Made by a program: the position numbers and the translations under genes
Shown: positions 35,723 to 46,402 of the stretch, piece by piece
Layout of the letters: each line of letters begins with the position of its first letter
Numbering within the stretch: position 1 is the stretch's first letter
Source of the DNA: Mycolicibacterium confluentis
GTDB taxonomy: Bacteria > Actinomycetota > Actinomycetes > Mycobacteriales > Mycobacteriaceae
NCBI RefSeq assembly: GCF_010729895.1
Contig: NZ_AP022612.1
Coordinates: 4,278,001 to 4,342,000, forward strand
Reading direction: 5' to 3'
DNA: 64,000 nt
The notes under the pieces: generated by a model
Databases searched by the model: none
Seen by the model: only the letters and a program-made list of their open reading frames with translations
What the model was told of the DNA's origin: nothing

Positions 35723-35751
35723 CAGCCTCGTCATCTCGTCAGAATTCACAT

Positions 35752-35757
35752 ATATTA
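35752..35757 (-). promoter_or_regulatory. AT-rich promoter of the MFS gene (-10 TAATAT)
   Basis: TAATAT on the minus strand sits in an unusually AT-rich stretch (about 35745-35770) and would start transcription near 35745. It lies back-to-back with the thiC promoter (TAGGTT, 35815-35820). Confidence 0.5.
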
Positions 35758-35830
35758 GCTATACAAATCATCTCCAAGCAATCCCTATTCCCCGCACCCG
35801 GCGTGACCATGCGCTAGGTTGGGCCCGTAA

Positions 35831-38337
<2,507 letters not shown>

Positions 38338-38341
<4 letters not shown>

Positions 38342-38964
38342 TCGACCTCGAGGCCATCGCGGGTGTTGCGCACGAACCCGACGGCACGCCGCAGGGCACC
38401 GTGGTGTTGACCCACGGCGCAGGCGGCAACCGGGAGTCGCCGATGCTCATCCGCCTCTGCGACGAGTGGGCCAGTCGCGGGTGGCTCGCGGTGCGCTACA
38501 ACCTGCCCTACCGGCGCCGTCGCCCCAAGGGCCCGCCGTCGGGGTCGGCCAAGGCCGATCAGGCCGGCGTCGCCGAGGCTGTTGAGGCGGCACGCGCGCT
38601 GGGCGGTCCCGTGATCGCCGGCGGGCACTCCTACGGCGGACGGATGACGTCCATGGCCGTCGCCGAGGGCGCGCACGTCGACGTCCTGACGCTGTTCTCG
38701 TACCCGCTGCACCCGCCCGGCAAGCCCGAGCGCGCCCGCACCGAACACCTGCCCGCCATCACGGTCCCGACGGTGTTCACACACGGCACGTCCGATCCGT
38801 TCGGCACCATCGACGAACTCCGGACCGCGGCCGAGCTGGTCACCGGCCCGACCGAGATCGTCGAGATCACCGGCGGGCGGCACGATCTGGGCTCCAAGAC
38901 ACTCGACGTCCCCGCGGTCGCGGTCGACGCGGCCCTCAAACTCTTCCATCTTACTCTCGAGTAA
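38338..38964 (+). CDS. Alpha/beta hydrolase of the dienelactone-hydrolase/KANL3-Tex30-like type (Rv0421c-like)
   Basis: A 208-residue hydrolase. The oxyanion-side motif THGAGGNRESP is near residue 25, the nucleophile is Ser in GGHSYGGRM (~100), the acid is Asp in HGTSDPFG, and the base is His in GGRHDLGS. The substrate is unknown; its fixed position in the thiamine operon hints at a thiamine-related or salvage esterase, but that is inference. GTG 38338 overlaps the thiD stop by 4 nt. An inverted repeat covers its last codons. Confidence 0.85.
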
Positions 38965-38965
38965 G
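38950..38965 (+). promoter_or_regulatory. Inverted repeat CTTACT-N4-AGTAAG
   Basis: A perfect 6-bp dyad with a 4-base spacer lies across the hydrolase stop codon and immediately before GATACT (38965-38970), a possible -10 for the next gene. Size and symmetry fit a TetR-type operator; a double-HTH TetR gene lies 300 bases downstream. Confidence 0.45.
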
Positions 38966-38978
38966 ATACTGTGCGCTG

Positions 38979-39263
38979 GTGACGACTGACCAGAAGCGAA
39001 GCGGCAGGGGAACATTGACGAAGGTTCTCGGACTCGGCCTTGCGGGCGTGGGGGTGGCCCACTTCACCAGCCCCAACCTGTTCGAGCCGATCACCAAGTC
39101 GGCCTTCCCCCGTCGCACCCGCCAGCACATCTACACCAACGGCGGCATCGAGACCGCACTCGGACTGGGTCTGATCAGCGGACGGACCCGCAACGCCGCG
39201 ATCGTCGGGGCCATCGGGTACCTGGCGTATCTGGGCGGCAACGCGGTGCGCAACAACCGCTAG
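38979..39263 (+). CDS. Small membrane protein (Rv0420c-like)
   Basis: A 94-residue basic protein with one N-terminal hydrophobic segment (VLGLGLAGVGVAHF) and one or two more toward the C-terminus (ETALGLGLISG, AAIVGAIGYLAYLGG). The family of small DoxX-like or uncharacterised membrane proteins is possible, but no function is known. The GTG start is 9 nt after a GATACT hexamer, giving an almost leaderless transcript; it could also be read through from the thiC operon. Four-base convergent overlap with the TetR gene. Confidence 0.72.
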   Translation: MTTDQKRSGRGTLTKVLGLGLAGVGVAHFTSPNLFEPITKSAFPRRTRQHIYTNGGIETALGLGLISGRTRNAAIVGAIGYLAYLGGNAVRNNR

Positions 39264-40498
39264 CGCGACTCGACGCCCAGGGTCACGTGCATCATGCGGC
39301 GCACGCACGCCTGGGCATGCGCGGAATCCTGGTAGGACACCAGCCTGCCGAGGTCGATCACGAGCGCCATCGCGGCGTGCACGACGAAGCGGGCCTGCGC
39401 GCTGGAGAACTCCGGGCGGGCCTCGACGAGCAGTCGGGCCCATGACCCGACGGTCGAGCGCTGCACATTGCGGAGCATCTCCTGATCGGCGACGCCCAGG
39501 TTCACGCGCTCGGTGTAATACACATAGGACAGCTCGGGATAGGCGAAGGCGCTGGCCACGTACGCCTCGATCAACCGCTGCAGCGCCTCACGCGGGTCGG
39601 TGACGCCAGCCAGCACCGAAGTCAGCTCACCCGACACGCGGTCGGCGGCACGCCGAAACACCGCGGCCAGGATGTCCTGCTTGCCGGAGAAGTAGCGATA
39701 GATCGCCGACGTCGGAATCCCCACCGCGGCGGCGATCTGGCCCATCCCGGTCTCGTGATACCCCTGCTTGTCGAACAGCAGCAGCGACTGTTGAAGCACG
39801 GCCTCGTACCGGCCGACGGTGGCGGTCTCGGCGATTGGCCGAGGTGACACGCTCGGCTGTTCCGCGGCCTCCGCAGCGGTGGGCAGTTCGGCCTCCAGCA
39901 CGGCCCCCACGAGTTGCTGCATGAGCTCCTTGATCTGCGGCGCGGGCAGTTTGGCGCGGTGGTCGGCGATGCTGCCCATGACGCTCATCGCGGCCGACGA
40001 CAGCGTCCACCGCTCCGACGACGTCAGCGCCGGCCTGCGCCGCTGCAACGGAATCTGTATCCGACGGTTGACCAGCCGGATCTGCGCCATCAGGGCGGCC
40101 TGATCGTCACCCTCGAGGTAGCGACCCTCCCAGCGGTACAGTCCCGCGGAGTCCCGACTGGCCAACGCCACGTCGACGATGGAGTCGACGATGCGGGCCT
40201 GAAGTCGGGCGGTGTCCTCATCGTCGGGGTCCGGGGAGGGCTCGTCGCAGAAGTTCGTGGCGTCCACCAGTTGCTGCCCGAGCGTGAGCACCGCCGCGCG
40301 AAACATGTCGTACTTGTTGGCGTAGTGCCGATAGAGCGCCGTGGCCGAGATGTCGAGCACCGCGGCGATGTCATCCATGCCCACCGCGTGGTAGCCGCGC
40401 GCGCTGAACGCCTCCGCCGCAACCCTGGCGATCTGGGCTTTTCGGTCCTTGGGGCGCCGACGAACACCATCGGTCGAAGCGGTTCGCGATGTCGGCAC
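39260..40498 (-). CDS. Double TetR regulator (two HTH domains in one chain)
   Basis: A 412-residue protein with two complete TetR-type HTHs: IARVAAEAFSARGYHAVGMD...ALYRHYANK (~22-65) and LLFDKQGYHETGMGQIAAAV...AIYRYFSGK (~240-280), each followed by a helical ligand-binding region. It is effectively a fused TetR dimer and would be expected to bind its operator as a monomer or to bridge two sites. The GTG start is at predicted +1 of TAGGGT (40510-40505), so the mRNA is leaderless. It is divergent from the MpaB-like operon, the likeliest target. Confidence 0.88.
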   Translation of the reverse strand: MPTSRTASTDGVRRRPKDRKAQIARVAAEAFSARGYHAVGMDDIAAVLDISATALYRHYANKYDMFRAAVLTLGQQLVDATNFCDEPSPDPDDEDTARLQARIVDSIVDVALASRDSAGLYRWEGRYLEGDDQAALMAQIRLVNRRIQIPLQRRRPALTSSERWTLSSAAMSVMGSIADHRAKLPAPQIKELMQQLVGAVLEAELPTAAEAAEQPSVSPRPIAETATVGRYEAVLQQSLLLFDKQGYHETGMGQIAAAVGIPTSAIYRYFSGKQDILAAVFRRAADRVSGELTSVLAGVTDPREALQRLIEAYVASAFAYPELSYVYYTERVNLGVADQEMLRNVQRSTVGSWARLLVEARPEFSSAQARFVVHAAMALVIDLGRLVSYQDSAHAQACVRRMMHVTLGVESR

Positions 40499-40504
40499 GC
40501 ACTC

Positions 40505-40510
40505 ACCCTA
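40505..40510 (-). promoter_or_regulatory. -10 hexamer TAGGGT, leaderless start of the double TetR gene
   Basis: TAGGGT followed by exactly six bases and GTG places +1 on the start codon. Confidence 0.6.
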
Positions 40511-40582
40511 GCGGCGATGGGCACAGTCCACCTCTGTTCCAGTCGGCCTTCCAATACCGCCGTCGGCAACGCGAATCGTGGT

Positions 40583-40588
40583 TAACAT
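40583..40588 (+). promoter_or_regulatory. -10 hexamer TAACAT of the MpaB-like operon
   Basis: TANNNT hexamer in the TetR/oxygenase intergenic gap; predicted start near 40595, leaving a ~37-base leader with GAGAAGGA before ATG 40632. ACCTCTGTT (40530) and its near inverted copy AACATAGAGGT (40585) flank the region and could be operator arms. Confidence 0.4.
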
Positions 40589-40631
40589 AGAGGTCAGACC
40601 GCCGTGCCCGCCGATCGAGAAGGATGCGCAC

Positions 40632-40856
40632 ATGCTCGCGAAGCTGCGCCAGGTGTTGAGCTACCAGTTCACGGTCGCGGAACTGATCGGCCTGGGCCTG
40701 ATTCTCGGCACGCCGTACCTGATCATCGGCGTCATCTGGTCGATGACCCACACCGATCACCTCGACCACCTGACCGGCGCGGACCTGGTGGTGTCGTTCC
40801 TGGGATCGATCGTGTCCTGGCCCGTGCTGCTGATCTCCAACGTCTGCATGACATGA
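40632..40856 (+). CDS. Small two-TM membrane protein
   Basis: A 74-residue protein with two hydrophobic helices (LIGLGLILGTPYLIIGVIW and LVVSFLGSIVSWPVLLISNV) separated by a His/Asp-rich loop (THTDHLDHLTGAD). Unknown function. ATG 40632 follows GAGAAGGA; an in-frame GTG at 40578 lies upstream of the predicted TSS. Its stop overlaps the oxygenase start (ATGA), so the two are coupled. Confidence 0.75.
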   Translation: MLAKLRQVLSYQFTVAELIGLGLILGTPYLIIGVIWSMTHTDHLDHLTGADLVVSFLGSIVSWPVLLISNVCMT

Positions 40857-41731
40857 GCGCGCCCGCACTGTCCACGTCCGACACCCGCATCACCATCACG
40901 CGGCGCACCGCGCGGTGGGACGACCGCGAGGTGACGGTCGCCGACGCCATGGACTTCTGGTCGTTCGCGGCGGGGGCGGCCAACGTGGTCATGCAGTTGG
41001 CGCTGCCCGGCGTCGGGCACGGCGTGGCGGAGAGCGTGGTGGAGTCCGGCAGCCTCATGCACCATCCGTGGAAACGGGCCCGGACGACGTTCAGCTATCT
41101 GGCGGTGGCGATCCTGGGCACCCAGGAGGACAAGTCCGCATACCGCGAGGCCGTCAACGGCGCGCACCGGCAGGTCAGGTCCACCCCCGGGAGCCCGGTG
41201 CAGTACAACGCGTTCGACCGGGATCTCCAGATGTGGGTTGCGGCATGCCTTTTCGTGGGCCTCGAGGACACCTATCAGCTGCTGCGCGGCCAGTTGACGC
41301 CGCAGGCCGCCGAGGATTTCTACCGATCGGCCTTCCCCCTGGGGACCACGCTTCAGGTGACCGAGGACCAGTGGCCGCCCACCCGCGCAGGCTTCGACGA
41401 CTACTGGAACTCCGCGTGTGCGCGGGTGTCGATGGACGACACCGTCCGGGACTATCTCACCGACCTCATCAATCTGCGCATGATCACACCCCTGCTGCGG
41501 CCGGGATACGTCCCCCTGCTGAAGTTCCTGACGACGGGTTTTCTGGCGCCGGTGTTCCGCGACGCGCTGGGCGTGACGTGGACGGCCCGCAGGCAGAAGT
41601 GGTTCGAGCGCCTGTTCCTGTTCGTCGCGCTGGTGAATCGGTTCCTGCCCAAGTTCATTCGCCAGGGCGGCAGTCAACTGTTGCTGACGGACATCCGCAT
41701 CAGGGTGCGACGCGGAAAGAGGTTGATCTGA
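40853..41731 (+). CDS. MpaB-like (DUF2236) oxygenase
   Basis: A 292-residue protein of the DUF2236/MpaB family, to which the latex-clearing oxygenase Lcp belongs; members bind heme b and attack polyisoprenoids or related substrates. Typical segments are MQLALPGVGHGVAESVV, HHPWKRARTTFSYLAVAILGT (spread over ~55-80), and DLQMWVAACLF. The Lcp-type catalytic residues cannot be confirmed by eye. Lies between two small membrane proteins with 4-nt and 1-nt overlaps, and is divergent from the double TetR. The substrate is unknown. Confidence 0.78.
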   Translation: MSAPALSTSDTRITITRRTARWDDREVTVADAMDFWSFAAGAANVVMQLALPGVGHGVAESVVESGSLMHHPWKRARTTFSYLAVAILGTQEDKSAYREAVNGAHRQVRSTPGSPVQYNAFDRDLQMWVAACLFVGLEDTYQLLRGQLTPQAAEDFYRSAFPLGTTLQVTEDQWPPTRAGFDDYWNSACARVSMDDTVRDYLTDLINLRMITPLLRPGYVPLLKFLTTGFLAPVFRDALGVTWTARRQKWFERLFLFVALVNRFLPKFIRQGGSQLLLTDIRIRVRRGKRLI

Positions 41732-42060
41732 TGAACGGTGAACTGACCACCCGCCGCCTGCTGGCGATGATCGCGGCCGCCGCAGTGCTCGGCATCGGCG
41801 TGCTGTTGATGTGGCAACCCGTCTACCTGCCGGAATTCGACAGCTACGGCCTGCAGATCCGTTGCGGGTCAGGCTTTCTCACCGACATGTCACATCCTGA
41901 ACTCGTCGACGGCGGCGCCGGGCCGCTGCGCGACCGGTGCGAGTCGGCACTGCTGCAGCGACGGGCCTGGGCGGTGCCGATGATGGTCGTGGGCGCGGGC
42001 GTGCTGATTGCGCTCGCACTGCGCGGCACCCGCGTGGTCAGCCCGCGATCCCAGCAATGA
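41731..42060 (+). CDS. Two-TM membrane protein with extracytoplasmic Cys pair
   Basis: A 109-residue protein with an N-terminal TM (LLAMIAAAAVLGIGVLLMW), a ~45-residue external loop containing two Cys (IRCGSGF and DRCESAL) that may form a disulphide, and a second TM (AVPMMVVGAGVLIALAL). Function unknown. Its ATG overlaps the oxygenase stop by one base; its 3' end overlaps the convergent TetR gene by 23 bases. Confidence 0.78.
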   Translation: MNGELTTRRLLAMIAAAAVLGIGVLLMWQPVYLPEFDSYGLQIRCGSGFLTDMSHPELVDGGAGPLRDRCESALLQRRAWAVPMMVVGAGVLIALALRGTRVVSPRSQQ

Positions 42061-42649
42061 TCCGGTCGCAGACCTCGTACATCTCCTCGAGCGCACGCTC
42101 AGGATCGGCGGCCCGCGACACGTAGAGCGCGGCCTCATCGAGCGCGCCGAGCAGCACGTGCGCGGTGGGGCGCAGGGGCGTAGCGGGAATCTCGCCCTCG
42201 GCGACGGCCGCGGCGAGCATGCCCTCGATGACACCGAGCCCGTACTTGACGCCCATCTCGCGCCACCGGTCCCACCCCAGCACGGTGGGCGCGTCCACGA
42301 GGACGATCTGCTGCACCTCGGGCGCCGAACAGCACTCGAGGAACAGCCGGGCGCCCACCCGCATCGCCGCCGACGGCCCCGCCGGTTCGCGTGCGGCGAT
42401 GCCGGCGCCGACGTCGGCCACCAACTGCTCCTCGACCTGCTCGTAGACCGCCGTGAACAGGTCGGCCTTGTCCGCGAACTGGTGGTAGAGCGCACCGCGC
42501 GTCACGCCTGCGGCCTCAACGATCTGCTGCGTGGACACGTCCGCAAAACCCCTGGTGGCGAACAGTTCGCGGGCCGCGGAAAGCAGGCACGCGCGAGTGG
42601 TCGCGGTGCGCTGCGCCTGGGTACGACGAGGTGAGCTCTTGACTTCCAT
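42038..42649 (-). CDS. TetR/AcrR-family repressor
   Basis: A 203-residue TetR with the HTH at ~17-60 (LLSAARELFATRGFADVSTQ, VTRGALYHQFADKADLF) and a C-terminal ligand domain. Divergent from the alpha/beta hydrolase gene with a 59-base gap carrying direct repeats, the first of which includes its own start codon, so autorepression and control of the hydrolase are likely. Confidence 0.9.
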   Translation of the reverse strand: MEVKSSPRRTQAQRTATTRACLLSAARELFATRGFADVSTQQIVEAAGVTRGALYHQFADKADLFTAVYEQVEEQLVADVGAGIAAREPAGPSAAMRVGARLFLECCSAPEVQQIVLVDAPTVLGWDRWREMGVKYGLGVIEGMLAAAVAEGEIPATPLRPTAHVLLGALDEAALYVSRAADPERALEEMYEVCDRIIAGIAG

Positions 42650-42674
42650 ACTGTGTGCACGTAACTTTCATACT
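42639..42674 (+). promoter_or_regulatory. Hydrolase promoter and candidate TetR operator repeats
   Basis: TTGACT (42639-42644), a 17-base spacer and TAACTT (42662-42667) form a well-spaced -35/-10 pair. Two direct repeats CTTCCATACT (42643-42652) and CTTTCATACT (42665-42674) are exactly 22 bases (two helical turns) apart and cover the promoter. Confidence 0.55.
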
Positions 42675-42708
42675 CAGAGTTTGTAAATATGCAAAAGGAT
42701 AACCCGCC

Positions 42709-43560
42709 ATGCCACACGTCACGTTGCAGCAGTGCCGGATCGACTACCTCGACCTGGGACCCATCGACTCTCCCCACCCGCCCGTCGTGTTCGTGCACGG
42801 CATGATCGTCGACGAACGACTGTGGTCGAAGGTCGCGAACGCCCTGGCAGAACGCGGTCACCGCTGCCTGATGCCCCGCCTGCCCCTCGGCTCGCACACC
42901 ACGCCCGTCACCGACCGCTCGGCCCTGACCCCACTTGCCCTGGCCGGAATCATCGGAGACTTCATCGCGGCCCTGGACCTCCACGACGTCACGCTGGTGG
43001 GAAACGACACCGGCGGCGGCCTGTGCCAGTTCCTGATCGACGCCAACCCCGAACGCATCGGCAGGCTCGTGCTGACCAACTGCGATGCCTTCGAGGCGTT
43101 CCCGCCGTTCCCGTTCGACGCCGTCTTCGCGATGCTGCGCGGGCCGCGGACGATCTCCGCACTGTTCAACCTGATGCGACTGCGTCCGCTGCGGCACTCC
43201 CCCGCGGGTTACGGCATGCTCGCGACGCACGCCGACCGCGATCTCACGGCGTCCTGGCTGGTGCCGGCCCGCACCGACCCGCGCATCGCAGGCGATCTGG
43301 CGGCCATGGCGCGCGGCATCGCGGCCACCGACCTGACCCACGTCGCGCCGCGCCTGCACCGGTTCACCAAACCCGTACGCCTGGTGTGGGGTTCGGCCGA
43401 CAGGTTCTTCACGCCCGCCCTGGGCCGCCGCCTGGCCGCGGTGTTCCCCAACTCGGCGATCACCGAGGTGCCGGGTGCGCGGACGTTCGTTCCGCTGGAC
43501 AACCCAGGCGCGGTGATCGACGCCATCACCGCACTGGCGGAGTCACCCGCCGCACCCTGA
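42709..43560 (+). CDS. Alpha/beta hydrolase with Asp nucleophile (haloalkane dehalogenase-like)
   Basis: A 283-residue hydrolase. The oxyanion motif is VFVHGMIVDERLW; the nucleophile elbow is VGNDTGGGL, with Asp where esterases have Ser, as in haloalkane dehalogenases and fluoroacetate dehalogenases. Helical cap region ~130-200, then the acid-side GSADRFFTPALG. The usual catalytic His position reads GARTFVPLDNP, i.e. Thr instead of His, so the catalytic base is unclear. AAGGAT at 42694-42699 is the SD. Controlled by the divergent TetR. Confidence 0.82.
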   Translation: MPHVTLQQCRIDYLDLGPIDSPHPPVVFVHGMIVDERLWSKVANALAERGHRCLMPRLPLGSHTTPVTDRSALTPLALAGIIGDFIAALDLHDVTLVGNDTGGGLCQFLIDANPERIGRLVLTNCDAFEAFPPFPFDAVFAMLRGPRTISALFNLMRLRPLRHSPAGYGMLATHADRDLTASWLVPARTDPRIAGDLAAMARGIAATDLTHVAPRLHRFTKPVRLVWGSADRFFTPALGRRLAAVFPNSAITEVPGARTFVPLDNPGAVIDAITALAESPAAP

Positions 43561-43612
43561 CACGCGCCGATTGCGCTGCGATCCGGGCCGCGGTGGTGTG
43601 TAGTCATAAACC

Positions 43613-44899
43613 GTGATTCCGCTGACCTGGAAACCCGTCGCCAGCAGACCCGAACCTGACTTCGTCGTCGGCCCCGACGAACGTCTGAGCTGGCCCAGAA
43701 CCATCGGCATCGGTGCACAGCACGTCGTGGCGATGTTCGGCGCCACCTTCCTGGTGCCCGTCCTGACCGGATTCCCGCCGGCCACCACACTGCTGTTCTC
43801 GGGCATCGGGACACTGCTCTTCCTGATCATCACCGGCAATCGCCTGCCGAGTTATCTGGGCTCGAGCTTCTCGGTCATCGCCCCCGTCACGGCCGCGGTC
43901 GCCGCCGAGGGGTCCGGAAGCGCGCTGGGCGGCCTGATCGCCGTCGGCGTCCTGCTCATCATCATCGGCGCGGTCGTCCACCTCGTGGGCACGCGCTGGA
44001 TCGACATCGTGCTCCCGCCGGTGGTCACCGGCGCGATCGTCGCGTTGATCGGCTTCAACCTCGCCCCCGCGGCGAAGACCAACTTCGAGAAGGGCCCACT
44101 GGTCGGCCTCGTCACACTGCTGTTGCTGGTGGGGGCGCTCGCATTCTTCCGCGGCCTGATCGGACGCCTCGCGATCTTCGTGGCCGTCGTGCTGGGCTAC
44201 CTGCTGGCCTGGGCGCTCGGCGACGTCGACACCTCGGGCATCGCGTCGGCGAGTTGGCTGGGCCTGCCGGAGTTCCAGACGCCGACGTTCTCCCTGGCCG
44301 TGCTGCCGATGTTCCTGCCCGCGGTGATCGCCCTGGTGGCCGAGAACATCGGGCACGTGAAGTCCGTCGGGCAGATGACCGGCGTGGACACCGACCCGCT
44401 CACAGGACGCGCGCTGGCGGCCGACGGTGTGGCCACGGTGCTGGCCGGCGCCGGTGGCGGTTCGGCCACCACCACGTACGCCGAGAACATCGGCGTGATG
44501 GCAGCGACCCGCGTCTACTCGACCGCGGCCTACTGGGTCGCCGGGTTCGTCGCGATCGCACTGTCGTTGTGCCCCAAGGTCGGTGCGGTCATCTCGGCCA
44601 TTCCGGCCGGCGTGCTCGGCGGTGCGACGATCGTGCTCTACGGCCTGGTCGGCGTGCTGGGCATCCGCATCTGGCTGACCAACCGCGTCGACTTCAGCCT
44701 GCCGGTCAACCAGATGACCGCGGCCATCGCGCTGATCATCGGCATCGCCGACTTCACTTGGCAGATCGGCGATCTGACCTTCACCGGTATCGCGCTGGGA
44801 TCGATCGCGGCACTGCTGATCTACCACGGGATGCGCGGCCTCGGCGCGCTGCGCGGCGGTCATCCCGAGGCGGTGCGCACCGACGACGTGGTCGGATAG
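43613..44899 (+). CDS. Nucleobase:cation symporter (NCS2, uracil/xanthine permease)
   Basis: A 428-residue NCS2 permease with about 14 TM segments. Conserved parts are GAQHVVAMFGATFLVP, RLPSYLGSSF, the substrate/proton Glu regions VAENIGHVKSVG and TTYAENIGVMAATRVYS, and the PAGVLGGATIVLYG helix. These features favour the uracil (UraA) rather than the xanthine branch, but specificity is not certain. GTG 43613 may be leaderless behind a TAGTCAT stretch (43601-43607). Four bases separate its stop from the convergent kinase gene. Confidence 0.88.
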   Translation: MIPLTWKPVASRPEPDFVVGPDERLSWPRTIGIGAQHVVAMFGATFLVPVLTGFPPATTLLFSGIGTLLFLIITGNRLPSYLGSSFSVIAPVTAAVAAEGSGSALGGLIAVGVLLIIIGAVVHLVGTRWIDIVLPPVVTGAIVALIGFNLAPAAKTNFEKGPLVGLVTLLLLVGALAFFRGLIGRLAIFVAVVLGYLLAWALGDVDTSGIASASWLGLPEFQTPTFSLAVLPMFLPAVIALVAENIGHVKSVGQMTGVDTDPLTGRALAADGVATVLAGAGGGSATTTYAENIGVMAATRVYSTAAYWVAGFVAIALSLCPKVGAVISAIPAGVLGGATIVLYGLVGVLGIRIWLTNRVDFSLPVNQMTAAIALIIGIADFTWQIGDLTFTGIALGSIAALLIYHGMRGLGALRGGHPEAVRTDDVVG

Positions 44900-44903
44900 C
44901 GCG

Positions 44904-46307
44904 TCAGCCCGGCCCGATCCGTTCGGAGTCGTACACCAGCAGCCTGCCGTCCGCCGAGACCACCGAGAACCAGCGGTTCTCGGTGTCGTTCTTGCCGCCC
45001 TTGACCACGTAGCGAAGCCGAGCCACCACGCTGTCGTCGTCGCGCGGTGTCACCGACAGGACCTCGACTTTCTTCACACCCGCCCAGAAGTTCTGGAAGT
45101 CGGCGTAACCGGTCTTGTTCTGGTAGTTGGTGTCGAACATGTTCCAGGCTTCACTGGTGTTCTCGGGCAACGCCCCGTACACCGCGAGCACCAGGTCACG
45201 CATGCCCTCGAAGGTCACCTCCCCGGTCGACGTCGCCGTCGGGGACGTCGGCGACGCGGGGTACGTCCCAGTCACAGGATCGGCCTGCTGGTCGTTCGAC
45301 GGACCCAGGTACAGCACGAAGCCCAGCACCAGCATGAGCGCTGCGAGCACACCACCTGCCAGCAGCCACCGGGACGGGCGAGGCCGAGACCCGGCGGGCG
45401 TCGCGGCGGGCAGCAGCCAGTCCTGTTCGGTGCGCATCGCGGGAGGCAGCTGCGCGGTCGGCGTGGGCACGCGCCGCGCCGTGGCCAGGGCCTGCGCGAA
45501 CTGCGTGCAGTTGGCGAATCGGTCCGCGGGATTCTTCGCCAGCGCCCGCGCCATCACGGGGTCCAGATCCGCCAGGTCTGGGCGCGATGCACCCAGCGCA
45601 CGCGGTGCGGCATTCAGGTGCTGCCCGATCACCACCGCGGGGTTGTCATCGGAGAACAGCGGTGTCCCGGTGAACAGTTCGAACGCCGTCGCCGCCAGCG
45701 AGTACTGATCGGACCGGCCGTCCAGGGGCTGCCCCATCAACTGCTCGGGTGAGGAGTACGAGACGGTCCCGAGGACCGCGTTGGTCCGGGTCAACCCGTG
45801 GGTCTGGTTGAGGCTGCGGGCGATGCCGAAGTCCGCCAACAGAATCCGTCGCACCCCCGAAGCGGGGTCGGTGAGCAGGATGTTCGCGGGCTTCACATCG
45901 CGGTGCAGCAGACCGCGCAGGTGGGCATAGTCCAGGGCGTCGGCGACCGCCGCGACGATCTCGACGACCTGTTCCCGCGGGATCCCGGTCGGGTACCGCT
46001 CACGCAGCAGTCGGCCCGCGTCGGGACCATCGATGAAGTCCATCGAGATCCACAACCGGCCGTCGTCCTCACCACGGTCGTGCACCCCGATGATGTGCGG
46101 GTGAAACAGCGTGGCCACCAGGTCTGCTTCCCGGTTGAACCGCTCGCGGAACTCGTCGTTGGCCGACATCTGCGCCGGAAGCACCTTCAGCGCATCCCGC
46201 CGTGGCAGCCTGGGATGCGCGGCCAGATAGACCTCGCCCATGCCACCGGTTCCGATCATCCGCAGAACCCGATAGCCGGCGAAGGATTCGCCGTTGGTCA
46301 ACGGCAC
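44904..46307 (-). CDS. Membrane Ser/Thr protein kinase (PknF/I/J-like)
   Basis: A 467-residue Hanks-type kinase. The glycine loop [10 protein letters not shown] (~18-27), Lys41, the catalytic HRDVKPAN (~135-142) and DFG (~159-161) are all intact, with [10 protein letters not shown] as the P+1 segment. A Pro-rich linker leads to one TM helix (~[20 protein letters not shown]) and a ~120-residue extracytoplasmic domain similar to the DUF4878/NTF2-like folds seen in other mycobacterial kinases. The ligand is unknown. GTG 46307 follows GGGAGGTGA. Divergent from a hydrolase gene. Confidence 0.9.
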   Translation of the reverse strand: MPLTNGESFAGYRVLRMIGTGGMGEVYLAAHPRLPRRDALKVLPAQMSANDEFRERFNREADLVATLFHPHIIGVHDRGEDDGRLWISMDFIDGPDAGRLLRERYPTGIPREQVVEIVAAVADALDYAHLRGLLHRDVKPANILLTDPASGVRRILLADFGIARSLNQTHGLTRTNAVLGTVSYSSPEQLMGQPLDGRSDQYSLAATAFELFTGTPLFSDDNPAVVIGQHLNAAPRALGASRPDLADLDPVMARALAKNPADRFANCTQFAQALATARRVPTPTAQLPPAMRTEQDWLLPAATPAGSRPRPSRWLLAGGVLAALMLVLGFVLYLGPSNDQQADPVTGTYPASPTSPTATSTGEVTFEGMRDLVLAVYGALPENTSEAWNMFDTNYQNKTGYADFQNFWAGVKKVEVLSVTPRDDDSVVARLRYVVKGGKNDTENRWFSVVSADGRLLVYDSERIGPG

Positions 46308-46402
46308 GTGTCAAGTCACCTCCCGACACACGGTAAGCCCCGACCATACAGCGGTCGATCGCGGGTTTCAGATCGCGTGATTCGGGGGAACCGGCTGTTT
46401 CA

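Noticed and set aside
34097..35758. 553-residue frame opposite the MFS transporter
   Set aside because: Charged, low-complexity, antisense to clear TM-coding sequence.
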